Assembly: GCA_002396805.1 (NCBI GenBank)
Contig: DGYW01000004.1
Coordinates: forward strand, 1-61,335
Reading direction: 5' to 3'
DNA length: 61,335 nucleotides
From: Firmicutes bacterium UBA4996
GTDB lineage: Bacteria; Bacillota; Limnochordia; Darwinibacteriales; Darwinibacteriaceae
The notes beneath the pieces are model-generated. The model was not told the DNA's origin. It was given only the letters and a program-made list of their open reading frames with translations, and ran no database searches. The position numbers and the translations under genes are program-made. Positions 16,909 through 25,901 of the stretch are shown here, in pieces. The stretch's first letter is position 1, and each line of letters opens with the position of its first letter.

Positions 16909-17787
16909 ATGGTCAACCTTGAGTTTGCTGGGCGGGTAGCTATCTTTTTAGGGATTGCCCTGCTCTTTTCAATTATTTATTTTCGACTAGCAAAAAATAT
17001 CCTAAGGCGTTTTAATTTAGCTCAACCGGGAGTGGTGTTGGCCTTGGCCTCCACCGTTTTGGGGGTTTTGACCCTTTTTCTCCTCTTTTTCATCTACGTT
17101 TATCATGGTTTTGGGTATCAGCCCGATATTTACCGCACCGGTGATCGCACCTCCAACAAAGTGGCCCTCACCTTTGATGATGGTCCCAGTGAAGAATTCA
17201 CTTTGCCCATCCTTGATATCTTACGGGACTATGACGTTCCCGCGACTTTTTTCATGGTAGGTAGCCATGTGGAGAGATTTCCAGAGGTGGCCCAACGAAT
17301 AGTAGAGGAAGGTCACGCCATTGGCAACCACACCCAAAACCATCGTAATGTTCCCACCCTTTCGACCATTGATCTTAACAAGGAAATGGTAGAAGCTACG
17401 GCGATTATTTTTGAGACTACGGGTGTGTATCCTAGCTATGTGCGACCTCCCCGGGGAATGTATGATGATCGTTTTCGTCGCTTAGCCAAATTATTAGGAC
17501 AAGAAATTGTACTGTGGTCCATTTCTACCAGAGATTGGCGCTACGGTGTCACGTCCAATTACATCATCCGCTTTGTAGACACTAAAGTGCGAGGAGGAGA
17601 TATTATTCTCTTCCACGATAGCGGAGCCCTATTGAAAAATGAGGGGGGCGATCGCCAGGCTACTGTGAGCTCTCTCCCCGAGGTTATTGAATTAATTCGG
17701 GCGAAGGGTTTGAAGATAGTGCCCTTGAGCGAACTGCTGCATGATGCCCCAACTGAACTCTTCCCGCAAGTGGATCGTCCCGAGTAA
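16909..17787 (+). CDS. Membrane-anchored polysaccharide deacetylase (CE4/NodB domain)
   Basis: About 292 residues. Two N-terminal membrane segments (FAGRVAIFLGIALLFSIIYF, then LALASTVLGVLTLFLLFFIY) are followed by an extracytoplasmic NodB domain. CE4 motifs: TFDDGPSEE, HTQNHRN (metal-binding HxxxH), RPPRGMYDD and ILFHDSGA near the C-terminus. These enzymes N-deacetylate peptidoglycan or other GlcNAc polymers; some related PdaB-like proteins act in sporulation. I choose ATG 16909 rather than the GTG at 16903. It is followed by a GNAT gene 12 bases downstream. Confidence 0.88.
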   Translation: MVNLEFAGRVAIFLGIALLFSIIYFRLAKNILRRFNLAQPGVVLALASTVLGVLTLFLLFFIYVYHGFGYQPDIYRTGDRTSNKVALTFDDGPSEEFTLPILDILRDYDVPATFFMVGSHVERFPEVAQRIVEEGHAIGNHTQNHRNVPTLSTIDLNKEMVEATAIIFETTGVYPSYVRPPRGMYDDRFRRLAKLLGQEIVLWSISTRDWRYGVTSNYIIRFVDTKVRGGDIILFHDSGALLKNEGGDRQATVSSLPEVIELIRAKGLKIVPLSELLHDAPTELFPQVDRPE

Positions 17788-17799
17788 GGAGGGATCTTC

Positions 17800-18417
17800 G
17801 TGGTCTTGGAAAAAGGGCGGGTTAGCGACTCCCGGGAGATTGCTACAATTTATCGAGCTGCCTTTCCCGAAAGTGTTCAGTTCTTTTTTGCCAAGAAAAG
17901 CCCCCTACGGCTGCTGGATCTTTTGGAGCTTAGTTTTCGCCTGGTGTTTTTTTGGGGTGGCCAAGCTCTCCTCGTCAAAGATCAGCAAGGCGCAGTTGTG
18001 GCCTACTGCCTTTTCACCTCTAGACAAAAACCACAGAACCGAAATTATTGGGCTCTACTGACCACTGGGATCAAGTTGATTGGCAAGATCTGCCCATTTG
18101 AGGCAATTAGGCTCGCTTTTAACAAATTGCTGGTTTTCGCTACTACAAAAAGGGACAAGGGTCCAACAAGGGAGTTAGTCTCCAGTGCTGAAATTCTCTC
18201 CATCGCCGTTTTACCAAGTGCCCAAGGAGAAGGTATTGGTACCCAACTACTCCATGCTGTCCTCGAACAACTACCTAACGAGGGCATCGCACTCAATGTC
18301 CGCACCAAAAACGAAGCTGCGCGGAGACTTTACGAAAGTGCAGGTTTTCAAGTCTGTGGTAGTACCAGAGATTATCTAGGTGAATGGCTCATGTTAATTA
18401 AACCCGCAGGTGGCTAG
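17800..18417 (+). CDS. GNAT-family N-acetyltransferase
   Basis: A 205-residue protein with the GNAT acetyl-CoA motif near residue 155 (AVLPSAQGEGIGTQLLHAVL) and the C-terminal LNVRTKNEAARRLYESAGF pattern. Its substrate cannot be told. The GTG start follows AAGGAGGGAT. It is probably cotranscribed with the deacetylase. Its stop overlaps the end of the convergent DUF3006 gene by four bases, and a terminator hairpin lies inside both gene ends. Confidence 0.85.
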   Translation: MVLEKGRVSDSREIATIYRAAFPESVQFFFAKKSPLRLLDLLELSFRLVFFWGGQALLVKDQQGAVVAYCLFTSRQKPQNRNYWALLTTGIKLIGKICPFEAIRLAFNKLLVFATTKRDKGPTRELVSSAEILSIAVLPSAQGEGIGTQLLHAVLEQLPNEGIALNVRTKNEAARRLYESAGFQVCGSTRDYLGEWLMLIKPAGG

Positions 18418-18433
18418 CGCCTGCGGGTTCTTT
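18401..18433. terminator. Terminator embedded in two convergent gene ends
   Basis: AACCCGCAGG (18401-18410) pairs with CCTGCGGGTT (18420-18429), with TCTTTG after it on the plus strand. The hairpin spans the stop codons of the GNAT and DUF3006 genes. Confidence 0.65.
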
Positions 18434-18671
18434 GTAATAACTGCGCCCGTTTCGAACGGATTCTCTCCTCCATGGCAGCAGTTCTTTCGTGATCAATTTC
18501 TATCTCTACAAGCTCATCGTCCTCAATCTGGACTAAAAGCCACAAACCTTCTCTACTTCCCCGAGGTAAGCTCGAGATAGGGCAAAGAAACTCTTCTTCC
18601 CCTTCTCCTAAGAGCAATACGGCGGTGATTCCATCTACAATTCGATCTATTACGGCAGACCGCTTGCTAAT
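18414..18671 (-). CDS. DUF3006 protein with probable ATT start
   Basis: An 85-residue acidic/basic protein, ISKRSAVIDRIVDGITAVLL at its N-terminus, matching the DUF3006 family that usually follows secreted ComEC-like metallo-beta-lactamase genes. Family members begin just before VIDRI, yet no ATG, GTG or TTG lies between the preceding in-frame TGA (18680-18678) and this point. The ribosome site AAGGAG sits nine bases before the ATT at 18671, so ATT initiation is the best reading. A TTG at 18617 would cut off the first strand of the domain. The upstream gene ends in the same frame. Confidence 0.7.
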   Translation of the reverse strand: MSKRSAVIDRIVDGITAVLLLGEGEEEFLCPISSLPRGSREGLWLLVQIEDDELVEIEIDHERTAAMEERIRSKRAQLLQRTRRR

Positions 18672-18677
18672 TCCAAA

Positions 18678-19748
18678 TCACTCCTTTACATAGGCTATAC
18701 CTTGTTCTTTAATCTCCCTGATTCTTTTGTCACCCAAACCAGAAACACGACGTAAATCATCTAAGCTTTTAAAGGCCTTTATTGCTCGTAAAGCTATGAT
18801 TTCTCGAGCTCGTTCTGGACCAATATGGACAATACGCTGCAAATCCACAAAGGTCGCACTATTAAGATCAACCCCTCCTACTTGGAGTTGACCGCCATTT
18901 TTGGTAACTTCAACACGATAATCGGATCCATCTGTGTACACCACGACGGTTCCATTCACATCTGTTCCATATAGATCCATGCCTAACCTGATCATTCTCT
19001 CCACCACTTCTGGATGCGGATGACCGTAGTCATTTTTAACACCAGCCGAATAAATGGCGACTTGGGGATTCACTGCGACCACAAACTCAATTCCCGAGGA
19101 AGTCCGGGAACCATGGTGCCCTAGCTGTAAAATCTGGGCTTGAACAGGCACTCCACTCGCCAAAATAGAGTTCTCAGTTTTCCTTTCTGCATCTCCAGTA
19201 AACATAAAAGCCACATCACCATAGATTGCACGAATTACAATGTTAGTGTGGTGCAAATCTGAGGAGAGCTTATCTGGATGCAAAATCTCTAAACTTAGAT
19301 CCCCGAAGGTGAAGTCCAGATCCGCATGTTGACCCCGCCTAGGCTCATGGTAAAAAGCACCCGAAGCCAAGATTGCATCGAGAAGGTCTTCGTAGAGTTT
19401 GGTGGTATGCTCATAGCCAGACATCCACACCTCCTCAACAAGAAAGTTCTCTAAGACTGCTACGCCTTGTCCAATATGATCAGCATGGGGATGAGTGAAG
19501 ATCAAAAGATCTATCTTTTTCACCCCTAGGCGCGCTAAGTGGTGTACCACATCATAGCTACCTCGATCACCTGCATCAATCAGTATTGTAAAATCCTGAC
19601 CCCTTAAAAGGGTCGCTTCTGCTTGACCCACATCGAGAAAATGCACTTCTAGTGACCCTGCTACACCCACCCCACTCCAGGTAAGAGTGAGGGAAAGCAG
19701 AATAGCTAACCAAAGTGTTAATGTGTATCGCCGTTGTCTATTTTCCAA
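18678..19748 (-). CDS. Secreted ComEC-like metallo-beta-lactamase fold protein with C-terminal HhH domain
   Basis: A 356-residue protein. It has a signal peptide (LTLWLAILLSLTLTWSGVGV, then AGS), a metallo-hydrolase domain with FLDVGQAEATLL, the metal motif THPHADHIG, FTGDAERKTE and GHHGSRTSS, and a C-terminal ComEA-like helix-hairpin-helix segment (VDLNSATFVDLQRIVHIGP). ComEC C-terminal domains and stand-alone relatives are thought to be nucleases; the HhH part may bind DNA. The TTG start follows GGGGTGG and overlaps the end of the chemoreceptor gene by 11 bases. It is followed in the same frame, after TGA, by DUF3006. Confidence 0.85.
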   Translation of the reverse strand: MENRQRRYTLTLWLAILLSLTLTWSGVGVAGSLEVHFLDVGQAEATLLRGQDFTILIDAGDRGSYDVVHHLARLGVKKIDLLIFTHPHADHIGQGVAVLENFLVEEVWMSGYEHTTKLYEDLLDAILASGAFYHEPRRGQHADLDFTFGDLSLEILHPDKLSSDLHHTNIVIRAIYGDVAFMFTGDAERKTENSILASGVPVQAQILQLGHHGSRTSSGIEFVVAVNPQVAIYSAGVKNDYGHPHPEVVERMIRLGMDLYGTDVNGTVVVYTDGSDYRVEVTKNGGQLQVGGVDLNSATFVDLQRIVHIGPERAREIIALRAIKAFKSLDDLRRVSGLGDKRIREIKEQGIAYVKE

Positions 19749-21609
19749 TTTTGAACCACCCCATACGGTTCTTCAGACGATCTGCAATGACCGTCAAATC
19801 TCCGGAAGAAGAGGCAATTTCTTCCATAGAAGCACTTTGTTCTTCAGTAATCGCGGAAATTTGTTCACTGCCGCGGTCAATTTCTGCCATTTCCTCTACC
19901 ATCTGTTCAATTTGGCCCAAGATACCCTCCATACGGCCAATAATGGCCTTGACCATGGCACCACTACTTTGCGTAACCGCAGCACTACTAGAAGCTTGCT
20001 TAGCTCCCGCCTCCATCTCTTGTACTGTTTGGGTTGTTTGCCGTTGAATTTTAGTGACCAAAGCGGTGATTTCTGTAGCGGCCCGAGCTGATTGTTCAGC
20101 TAAATTACGTACTTCTTGGGCCACAACCGCAAAGCCCCGACCTTGTTCTCCGGCACGGGCCGCTTCTATGGCTGCGTTGAGAGCTAATAACTCAGTTTGA
20201 TCCGCTATTTGTGTAATTACCTCTACGGCGTGGCCGATTTCTTCTGAGTCGCGACCTAGGTTGGTAACCACCTTTGCCAACTCTTCAATTGAACTATTTA
20301 AAGCAACGCTAGTTGCCACCGCCTCTTCGATTTGTTTTCCACTTGCGCCAGCTTCCTCCATGATTTTCTGCGCCTCTGCCACCAGAGCCACAGAACCATG
20401 ATTAAGCCCATCTACAGCAGAGGCAAACTCATTGGTGGTGGCTGCGATTTCTTCTATAGCCGCAGCATTTTCCTCCGTGATGGCAGAGAGCTCTTGGCTA
20501 TTCCTTAACACAGCTGTGGAGGTAGTATCCACCTCAGTCACCACTTCTACAATTTGATCCTGCATCACCGCCAAAGCAGAAAACAATTGCCCAACCTCAT
20601 CGTCACTGCGGGCCACGATGGGCGTGGAAAAGTCCCCACCACCAACTGCCTGAGCAACCTGTACCAATTGGCGAAGGGGCTTTAAGAGCCAACCTTGAAT
20701 CAAGGATAACAGGATCGCTAGAACGAGCGCCGAAATGATGCCAATGCCGTAACCAAGTTTCTTGGTACTTTTCAAAAATTCCACCGTCTCGGTCCGATCC
20801 CGCACCACGCGAATAAACCCGGAGACTTTCCCTTGAAAATCTCGGAGGGGTACTAATAGAATCTGTTCTTGCTCAGTTAGAGAAAACTGGGGGCGACCGT
20901 CCCTTAGCTTATCTTGCTGGGTTTTGTCAATTATCCAGCCATTTTCTAATCCAGTTGTAGCTAACAAACCGGATTGATCCCCAGCATAGTCATCCCATGC
21001 TATATTCGAGGAGTGCAGTTGATACAAACCATACTCCCCACCTAGTTCTTCTTGTAATGTACGCAGGAAGGTGATTCCCAAGTCCCCACCATATTCCACC
21101 GAACCCACATGACTGCCTTGATAAAAAACGGGAGCCACAACCCTTAAACCATAGCCGCCGCGACCTTCTTCAACCCCTGCAACTAGTTGGCGGGTGCGGT
21201 TGGCTTCATTCACAGTGAACCGAAAGTCCCTTAAACTATCCCCGAACTTTTCTGGTTGATGGAGCCGCAAGAAGGATGTAGAGTCAGGCAAGTGAAACTG
21301 CATTTGAGCATAGCGCTCTGCCACCGCTTCGTAGCCTGGCAAGAGCATGTCAGTCAAGGCTCGACGATCCCTTTGGGCAAACAGGCGTTGCACTTCCGGA
21401 TTATTGGCAACACTTAAGGTTAGATCCTTCGTAGCTTCGATTTGTTCAGCTAAACGGACTTGTATTACCCGTTCTAATTGGGCTAGTTCTTGAAACTCAT
21501 TGCGCTCAATCATTTGTAGAGTTCGGTTACTCATGAAAGTAACAACGGATAAAAGAACAATTACTGCAATTATTGTGCCCCCCAAAAACAGCTTTCTCCT
21601 AATGCTCAT
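19738..21609 (-). CDS. Methyl-accepting chemotaxis protein with dCache-type sensor
   Basis: About 623 residues: an N-terminal membrane segment (8-27), a periplasmic sensor of about 250 residues, a second membrane segment near 285-310, HAMP, and a cytoplasmic signalling domain. The sensor contains MQFHLPDSTSFLRLHQPEKF and GRGGYGLRVVAPVFYQG, typical of dCache_3 receptors that sense small ligands. The hairpin tip reads EVRNLAEQSARAATEI, with GEQGRGFAVVAQEVRNLA before it. ATG 21609 follows GGAGGGG by six bases. The cheX gene at 45.2 kb supports an active chemotaxis pathway. Confidence 0.9.
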   Translation of the reverse strand: MSIRRKLFLGGTIIAVIVLLSVVTFMSNRTLQMIERNEFQELAQLERVIQVRLAEQIEATKDLTLSVANNPEVQRLFAQRDRRALTDMLLPGYEAVAERYAQMQFHLPDSTSFLRLHQPEKFGDSLRDFRFTVNEANRTRQLVAGVEEGRGGYGLRVVAPVFYQGSHVGSVEYGGDLGITFLRTLQEELGGEYGLYQLHSSNIAWDDYAGDQSGLLATTGLENGWIIDKTQQDKLRDGRPQFSLTEQEQILLVPLRDFQGKVSGFIRVVRDRTETVEFLKSTKKLGYGIGIISALVLAILLSLIQGWLLKPLRQLVQVAQAVGGGDFSTPIVARSDDEVGQLFSALAVMQDQIVEVVTEVDTTSTAVLRNSQELSAITEENAAAIEEIAATTNEFASAVDGLNHGSVALVAEAQKIMEEAGASGKQIEEAVATSVALNSSIEELAKVVTNLGRDSEEIGHAVEVITQIADQTELLALNAAIEAARAGEQGRGFAVVAQEVRNLAEQSARAATEITALVTKIQRQTTQTVQEMEAGAKQASSSAAVTQSSGAMVKAIIGRMEGILGQIEQMVEEMAEIDRGSEQISAITEEQSASMEEIASSSGDLTVIADRLKNRMGWFKIGK

Positions 21610-21784
21610 CACAAACCCCTCCTGGTTTCCTATCTCCCTGGGTAGTAAATATTTCTAGTTCACTTACTTATTCCCCTGCCTCAAAAAAGTGAGAGCGGTC
21701 ATAATCGAGATGTTTTGTGAAGGCACAGATAGTCTAGTAATCCACCCACATCGTCTAGAGCTGCTGTTACAAAGCAACAAGAAG

Positions 21785-23749
21785 TCACTGCAACAGGCGA
21801 GTAAAATAATCTCTCACCAGGGGAGCGGCCACCTGTCCACCTACCCCTCCCTCTTCAACCAAGAGGGCAAAAGCCACCTTAGGGCCATCAGGCAATTGGG
21901 TATGACCGGCAAACCAAGCATGATTGCCTCCAGCTACAGTTTCAGCCGTGCCGGTCTTAGCAAAGAGATCTAATCCTGCAACTTGAGCACTCCTTCCAGT
22001 GCCGCTTATAACCACTTCCCTCAACATAGCGTTGATTTGTTCCGCGGTTTCTGCTTTTAACACAGAACTTGAGTCTGCTAGCTGCTCTGTCTTGATTAAA
22101 TGGATAGGTGGTAACTGACCTCCATTAGCAAACACTGTGAAGATCTGAGCCATTTGCAAAGGACTTAACAGTACCTGATCTTGACCAATGGCCGACCAAG
22201 CCAAGGCCACCTTGCTACGTCCCGGATTACCGATTCGACCTTCTACCAAAGAAAGGCCCAGGCGAGGGCTTTGATCTAGCCCGAAACGAGTAAAATATTC
22301 TTCTAAGAGAGGAGCCCCCAATTCTAGACCAACTCTGGCAATGGTGGTGTTAATGGACTCAACTAATGCCCGACTTAAATCATGTTCGCCGAACACTTGC
22401 TGTTGGAAGTTGCGAATTATATTTCCTTCCACCCGCAATTCCCCCGTATCCACAAATTGGCTAGCGGGCTCAAAAATACCCTGATCGAGGGCAGCTGCCG
22501 TGGTCAGCACCTTAAAGACAGAACCAGGTGGGTACAATCCTTGTAAGGCCCGGTTAAACATGGGCTTGTGGGGATCCGTACTTAACTCTTGCCAGCGTTG
22601 GCTCGAAATGCCCCCAACAAAATCGTTAGGATCATAACTAGGTGTAGAAACCAAGGCCAAAATAGCTCCTGTCTCCGCATTCAAAAGCACAAACGCCCCA
22701 CGCTGGTCTTGGAGAATCTCCTGGGCTAAAGATTGCATTCGGAGATCTAGAGTAAGTTCTACGTTCTCTCCCTCGATCACGGCCTTTTCTGCCTGCAGAA
22801 TGGGAGACTCTTGCTCCGGTTGGACATAAAAACGGTAACCAGGCCTACCCCGTAACTGATCATCTTGACTACTTTCTAATCCAGCCCTCCCCACAATCTC
22901 TCCACTTAGGTAATCCCGCTCAGGAAATTTCTCCACCATGGATGCGGTCACTTCGCCTATATAACCCGTAATGTGGGCCGTAATCTCATGTTGAGGGTAC
23001 GCCCGCGCTTCTACCCGTCTGAAAAAGATCCCTGGCACGGGTCGCAAAAATTCATCGACCTGTAAATACTGTTGTTCTGTCAAATTGATCAAAGGCACAA
23101 ACCAATGCCCCTGCACTCCAGGTGCTTCATATTGTCTACGTACATAGTCGGCACTCAACCCAAGATGCTCTTCTAAGACGCCTAAAAGACGTTCTGGATC
23201 GGCGATTCGGTCTGGTTGAACACCAACTGCCACAAGACTCCCCTCACCTGCTAAAACCTGACCTTGGGTATCAATGAGGTTCGCCCTTTGAGGTTCTATG
23301 CGGTTCCGTACATAGCTGGCCCCTAAACCATAATGGGGTAAGGGAAGGTTGTCTTGCCAGTTAATCTTCCATTCATCAAAAAAACCCTTCCGCTGTAAGA
23401 TTAAATCAGATTCAACTACTAGGGGTGCAAAATGACTGCTTTCGTAACTTAACTCGAAACTAAACACAGCCTCTTTCTTATTCCGAGATAGGGGCGCAAA
23501 GTCAGTGATTACGATCTTCTGCAAGGCAAAGGCCTCGGCAAAACGATCATAGGCCTCCGCAAGTCTCTCTGTGGTTGGATGAGACTCTTCAGAGAAGTAT
23601 TTCTCTAGGTCCACAAAATCCTGGCGCATTATTTGTTCTAAGAAATCCTCCGCCACATCAGCAGGATTAACCTGCAAAAATTGTCCCGTAAGGACCCCTG
23701 CCCCAATAAGAACCACCAGCACAACCCCGGCAATAATTAATCTTTTCAT
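21785..23749 (-). CDS. Class B penicillin-binding protein (MecA_N/PBP3-like transpeptidase)
   Basis: A 654-residue protein that cross-links peptidoglycan outside the inner membrane. It has one N-terminal membrane anchor (3-24), an NTF2-like MecA_N domain (about 28-135), a dimerisation domain (about 145-320), and a transpeptidase domain. The active-site motifs are S410-V-F-K413, S465-I-N467 and K598-T-G-T601. It resembles B. subtilis PbpC and staphylococcal PBP2a in layout, so low beta-lactam affinity is possible but unproven. It lies 21 bases after the histidine kinase gene, apparently in the same operon. Confidence 0.92.
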   Translation of the reverse strand: MKRLIIAGVVLVVLIGAGVLTGQFLQVNPADVAEDFLEQIMRQDFVDLEKYFSEESHPTTERLAEAYDRFAEAFALQKIVITDFAPLSRNKKEAVFSFELSYESSHFAPLVVESDLILQRKGFFDEWKINWQDNLPLPHYGLGASYVRNRIEPQRANLIDTQGQVLAGEGSLVAVGVQPDRIADPERLLGVLEEHLGLSADYVRRQYEAPGVQGHWFVPLINLTEQQYLQVDEFLRPVPGIFFRRVEARAYPQHEITAHITGYIGEVTASMVEKFPERDYLSGEIVGRAGLESSQDDQLRGRPGYRFYVQPEQESPILQAEKAVIEGENVELTLDLRMQSLAQEILQDQRGAFVLLNAETGAILALVSTPSYDPNDFVGGISSQRWQELSTDPHKPMFNRALQGLYPPGSVFKVLTTAAALDQGIFEPASQFVDTGELRVEGNIIRNFQQQVFGEHDLSRALVESINTTIARVGLELGAPLLEEYFTRFGLDQSPRLGLSLVEGRIGNPGRSKVALAWSAIGQDQVLLSPLQMAQIFTVFANGGQLPPIHLIKTEQLADSSSVLKAETAEQINAMLREVVISGTGRSAQVAGLDLFAKTGTAETVAGGNHAWFAGHTQLPDGPKVAFALLVEEGGVGGQVAAPLVRDYFTRLLQ

Positions 23750-23770
23750 TGCGTGTTCCCCCTCTGCTCC

Positions 23771-25090
23771 TTAACTTTTGACTAGACGAACCTTGAAGGA
23801 GCTACCTACACCAGGCTCACTCTGCACTGTTATAGTACCCCCGTGTCCTTGAATAATCCCAGCTGTAACAGCTAGACCGATGCCTGTCCCACCGGTTTCA
23901 CGCGACCGGGACAGATCTGTTCGATAAAACCTTTCGAAGATGAAGGGCAAATCTTGGGCTTCAATGCCAATGCCCGTATCGGAAATTTCCACCAGTACTT
24001 GATCCTGTTCGGCTCTTAAGTCAATAGACACCTCGCCACCCGGGTGTGTGTATTTAATGGCATTTACCACCAGATTGCGCAAGGCGGTGTTCAGCATCTC
24101 CCGATCCCCCATGGTATAGAGGGCGGGCTGCCCATACCAGTGAAGGCGGATCCCCTTTTCTTCTGCTAAGATTCCTAGGGACGCCACTAAGGAGGCGAGT
24201 AATTCTCCTAAATTCACCCTTTCTTTGCGAGGGGGCTGCTCTAGCTTAGACAATTCTTGTAAACCCTCCAGAAGACCCTGGAGGCGGTGGGCTTCTTCCA
24301 AAACTAGATTCAGATTTTCGGCAGTTGGTTCCACTACCCCATCACTCATGGCTTCCACATAGGCTTGAACAGCTGCTAAAGGGGTGCGAAATTCATGTGC
24401 TACATCATTGGTGAGCTTAATTCGTAGCTGTTCCATATGTTCTAGATTGGCAGCCATCTGGTTAAACTCCTTGCCTAAATAACTGAACTCATCACGCCCT
24501 CGCACCTCTGTGCGCTGGGCCAAATCCCCTGCACCCACTCTGCGGACCATAGCCACCAACTGATCTAAAGGCTTGGTTAGTCCCCAAGAGAAGAAGGCAC
24601 TGACAATTAAGGCGGCCCCAATGGAGAGGACTGCGGTGATAAGAATGGAATTGTTAACAGCCTGACGAAACTTGGTTTCTTGGATGGCGTGCTCAGGCCT
24701 TTGACTTGGAATAATTTCTATTACCGCCGCTGTTCCATCTGGCAGAGTAAGGTTTTCTGTGGTCTGGCGTCTCATCATGCCTGGACCATGGCTCATCATG
24801 TGCCCACCCATACGCCTTTCTGCCCTGAGTTCACTTACTACGATCTGGGCATCGGTAGCTAAGCCTAGTAACTGGAGCTGCCGTTCAATGGTGATTCGAT
24901 CCTGGTCACCTTGGTAGAGTTCTCTCACAGTCTGAACCACTTGCTGGTTCCGTTCGAGCTGACTAGTTTCGAGAAAATCGACAAATTGCCGATCCAAGGC
25001 CCGATTCGTGAGCACACTGGCAAAAGCAATAGTCAGGCCACTAACCAAGACCATGAAAAAGGTGAGCTTCCAACTTAGTTTGGGAAACAT
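23771..25090 (-). CDS. Membrane histidine kinase with Met/His-rich sensor loop
   Basis: A 439-residue sensor kinase: membrane segment 1 at about 9-28, an extracytoplasmic loop to about 145, membrane segment 2 at about 148-170, HAMP, phosphoacceptor H232 in AHEFRTPLAA, and an ATPase domain with NLVVNAIKYTHPGG, ISDTGIGI and GGTGIGLA. The sensor loop holds M94-G-G-H-M-M-S-H-G-P-G-M-M106, the sort of cluster that binds soft metals. The start overlaps the regulator stop in TAATG. A metal or envelope-stress signal is an inference. Confidence 0.9.
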   Translation of the reverse strand: MFPKLSWKLTFFMVLVSGLTIAFASVLTNRALDRQFVDFLETSQLERNQQVVQTVRELYQGDQDRITIERQLQLLGLATDAQIVVSELRAERRMGGHMMSHGPGMMRRQTTENLTLPDGTAAVIEIIPSQRPEHAIQETKFRQAVNNSILITAVLSIGAALIVSAFFSWGLTKPLDQLVAMVRRVGAGDLAQRTEVRGRDEFSYLGKEFNQMAANLEHMEQLRIKLTNDVAHEFRTPLAAVQAYVEAMSDGVVEPTAENLNLVLEEAHRLQGLLEGLQELSKLEQPPRKERVNLGELLASLVASLGILAEEKGIRLHWYGQPALYTMGDREMLNTALRNLVVNAIKYTHPGGEVSIDLRAEQDQVLVEISDTGIGIEAQDLPFIFERFYRTDLSRSRETGGTGIGLAVTAGIIQGHGGTITVQSEPGVGSSFKVRLVKS

Positions 25091-25767
25091 TATTCCACCC
25101 ACTTGTAGCCCATACCATAAACTGTGGTAATATATGCCTTCGTAGTATGGACCTCAAATTTTTTTCTGAGATTCTTGATATGCACATAAATGGTCTCTTC
25201 ATAGCCCTGATAATCCCAGCCAAAGGCGTGCTCTGCCAACTCACTCCGGGAAAAAACAACCCCAGGATTACGCAGGAATAGTACCAACAGACGATATTCT
25301 GTAGGAGTAAGGGCTACTTCTGCACCTTGAATGGTTATTTCATGCTTGGCCTGGTTCACCCGAATTACCTCATCACCGCTTATCAGCTCCTGCTGTTCAC
25401 GCCCCCAATTGCGACGGAGGACCGCATTCACCCTTGCCACCAATTCCTTAGGACTAAAGGGTTTGGTCACATAATCATCAGCCCCGCCTTGTAGGCCCCG
25501 CACGCGATCCCCCTCACTGGTCTTAGCGGTTAGCATAATAATGGGGGTTTCCCACTTGGATCTAATCACAGAGCAGACTTCTTCACCAGATAGCTCTGGA
25601 AGCATGAGATCTAAGATAACCAAATCCGGCTCCATCTCTTGGAACACCTCAAGCGCTTCAAGACCAGTGCTGGCTTCGTAAACCAAGAAACCGTCTCGCT
25701 CCAGGTAGAGTTTCACAATCTCCCGAATCTTGGTTTCATCTTCTACAACTAATACTTTTCGCTGCAT
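25090..25767 (-). CDS. OmpR/PhoB-family response regulator
   Basis: A 225-residue regulator. The receiver domain carries EDE near residue 10, phosphoacceptor Asp in LVILDLMLPE, the Thr of MLTAK and the Lys of YVTKPFSP. A winged-helix DNA-binding domain follows (about 130-225) with TPTEYRLLVLFLRNPG and YVHIKNLRKK. ATG follows GGGAGGTG. It is first in the operon regulator-kinase-PBP and is divergent from the small secreted protein gene at 25902, a likely target of control. Confidence 0.93.
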   Translation of the reverse strand: MQRKVLVVEDETKIREIVKLYLERDGFLVYEASTGLEALEVFQEMEPDLVILDLMLPELSGEEVCSVIRSKWETPIIMLTAKTSEGDRVRGLQGGADDYVTKPFSPKELVARVNAVLRRNWGREQQELISGDEVIRVNQAKHEITIQGAEVALTPTEYRLLVLFLRNPGVVFSRSELAEHAFGWDYQGYEETIYVHIKNLRKKFEVHTTKAYITTVYGMGYKWVE

Positions 25768-25901
25768 TCAGGTCACCTCCCAAGTTCAGCATAGCACAAA
25801 AAACTCTAGTTTCAGCAATCTACAAACTATCTTCAAAGTTTCTTCCGATTGTCTTCAATATCATTAGCTATACTCTAATCAAACATGACGGAGGTGATAG
25901 T

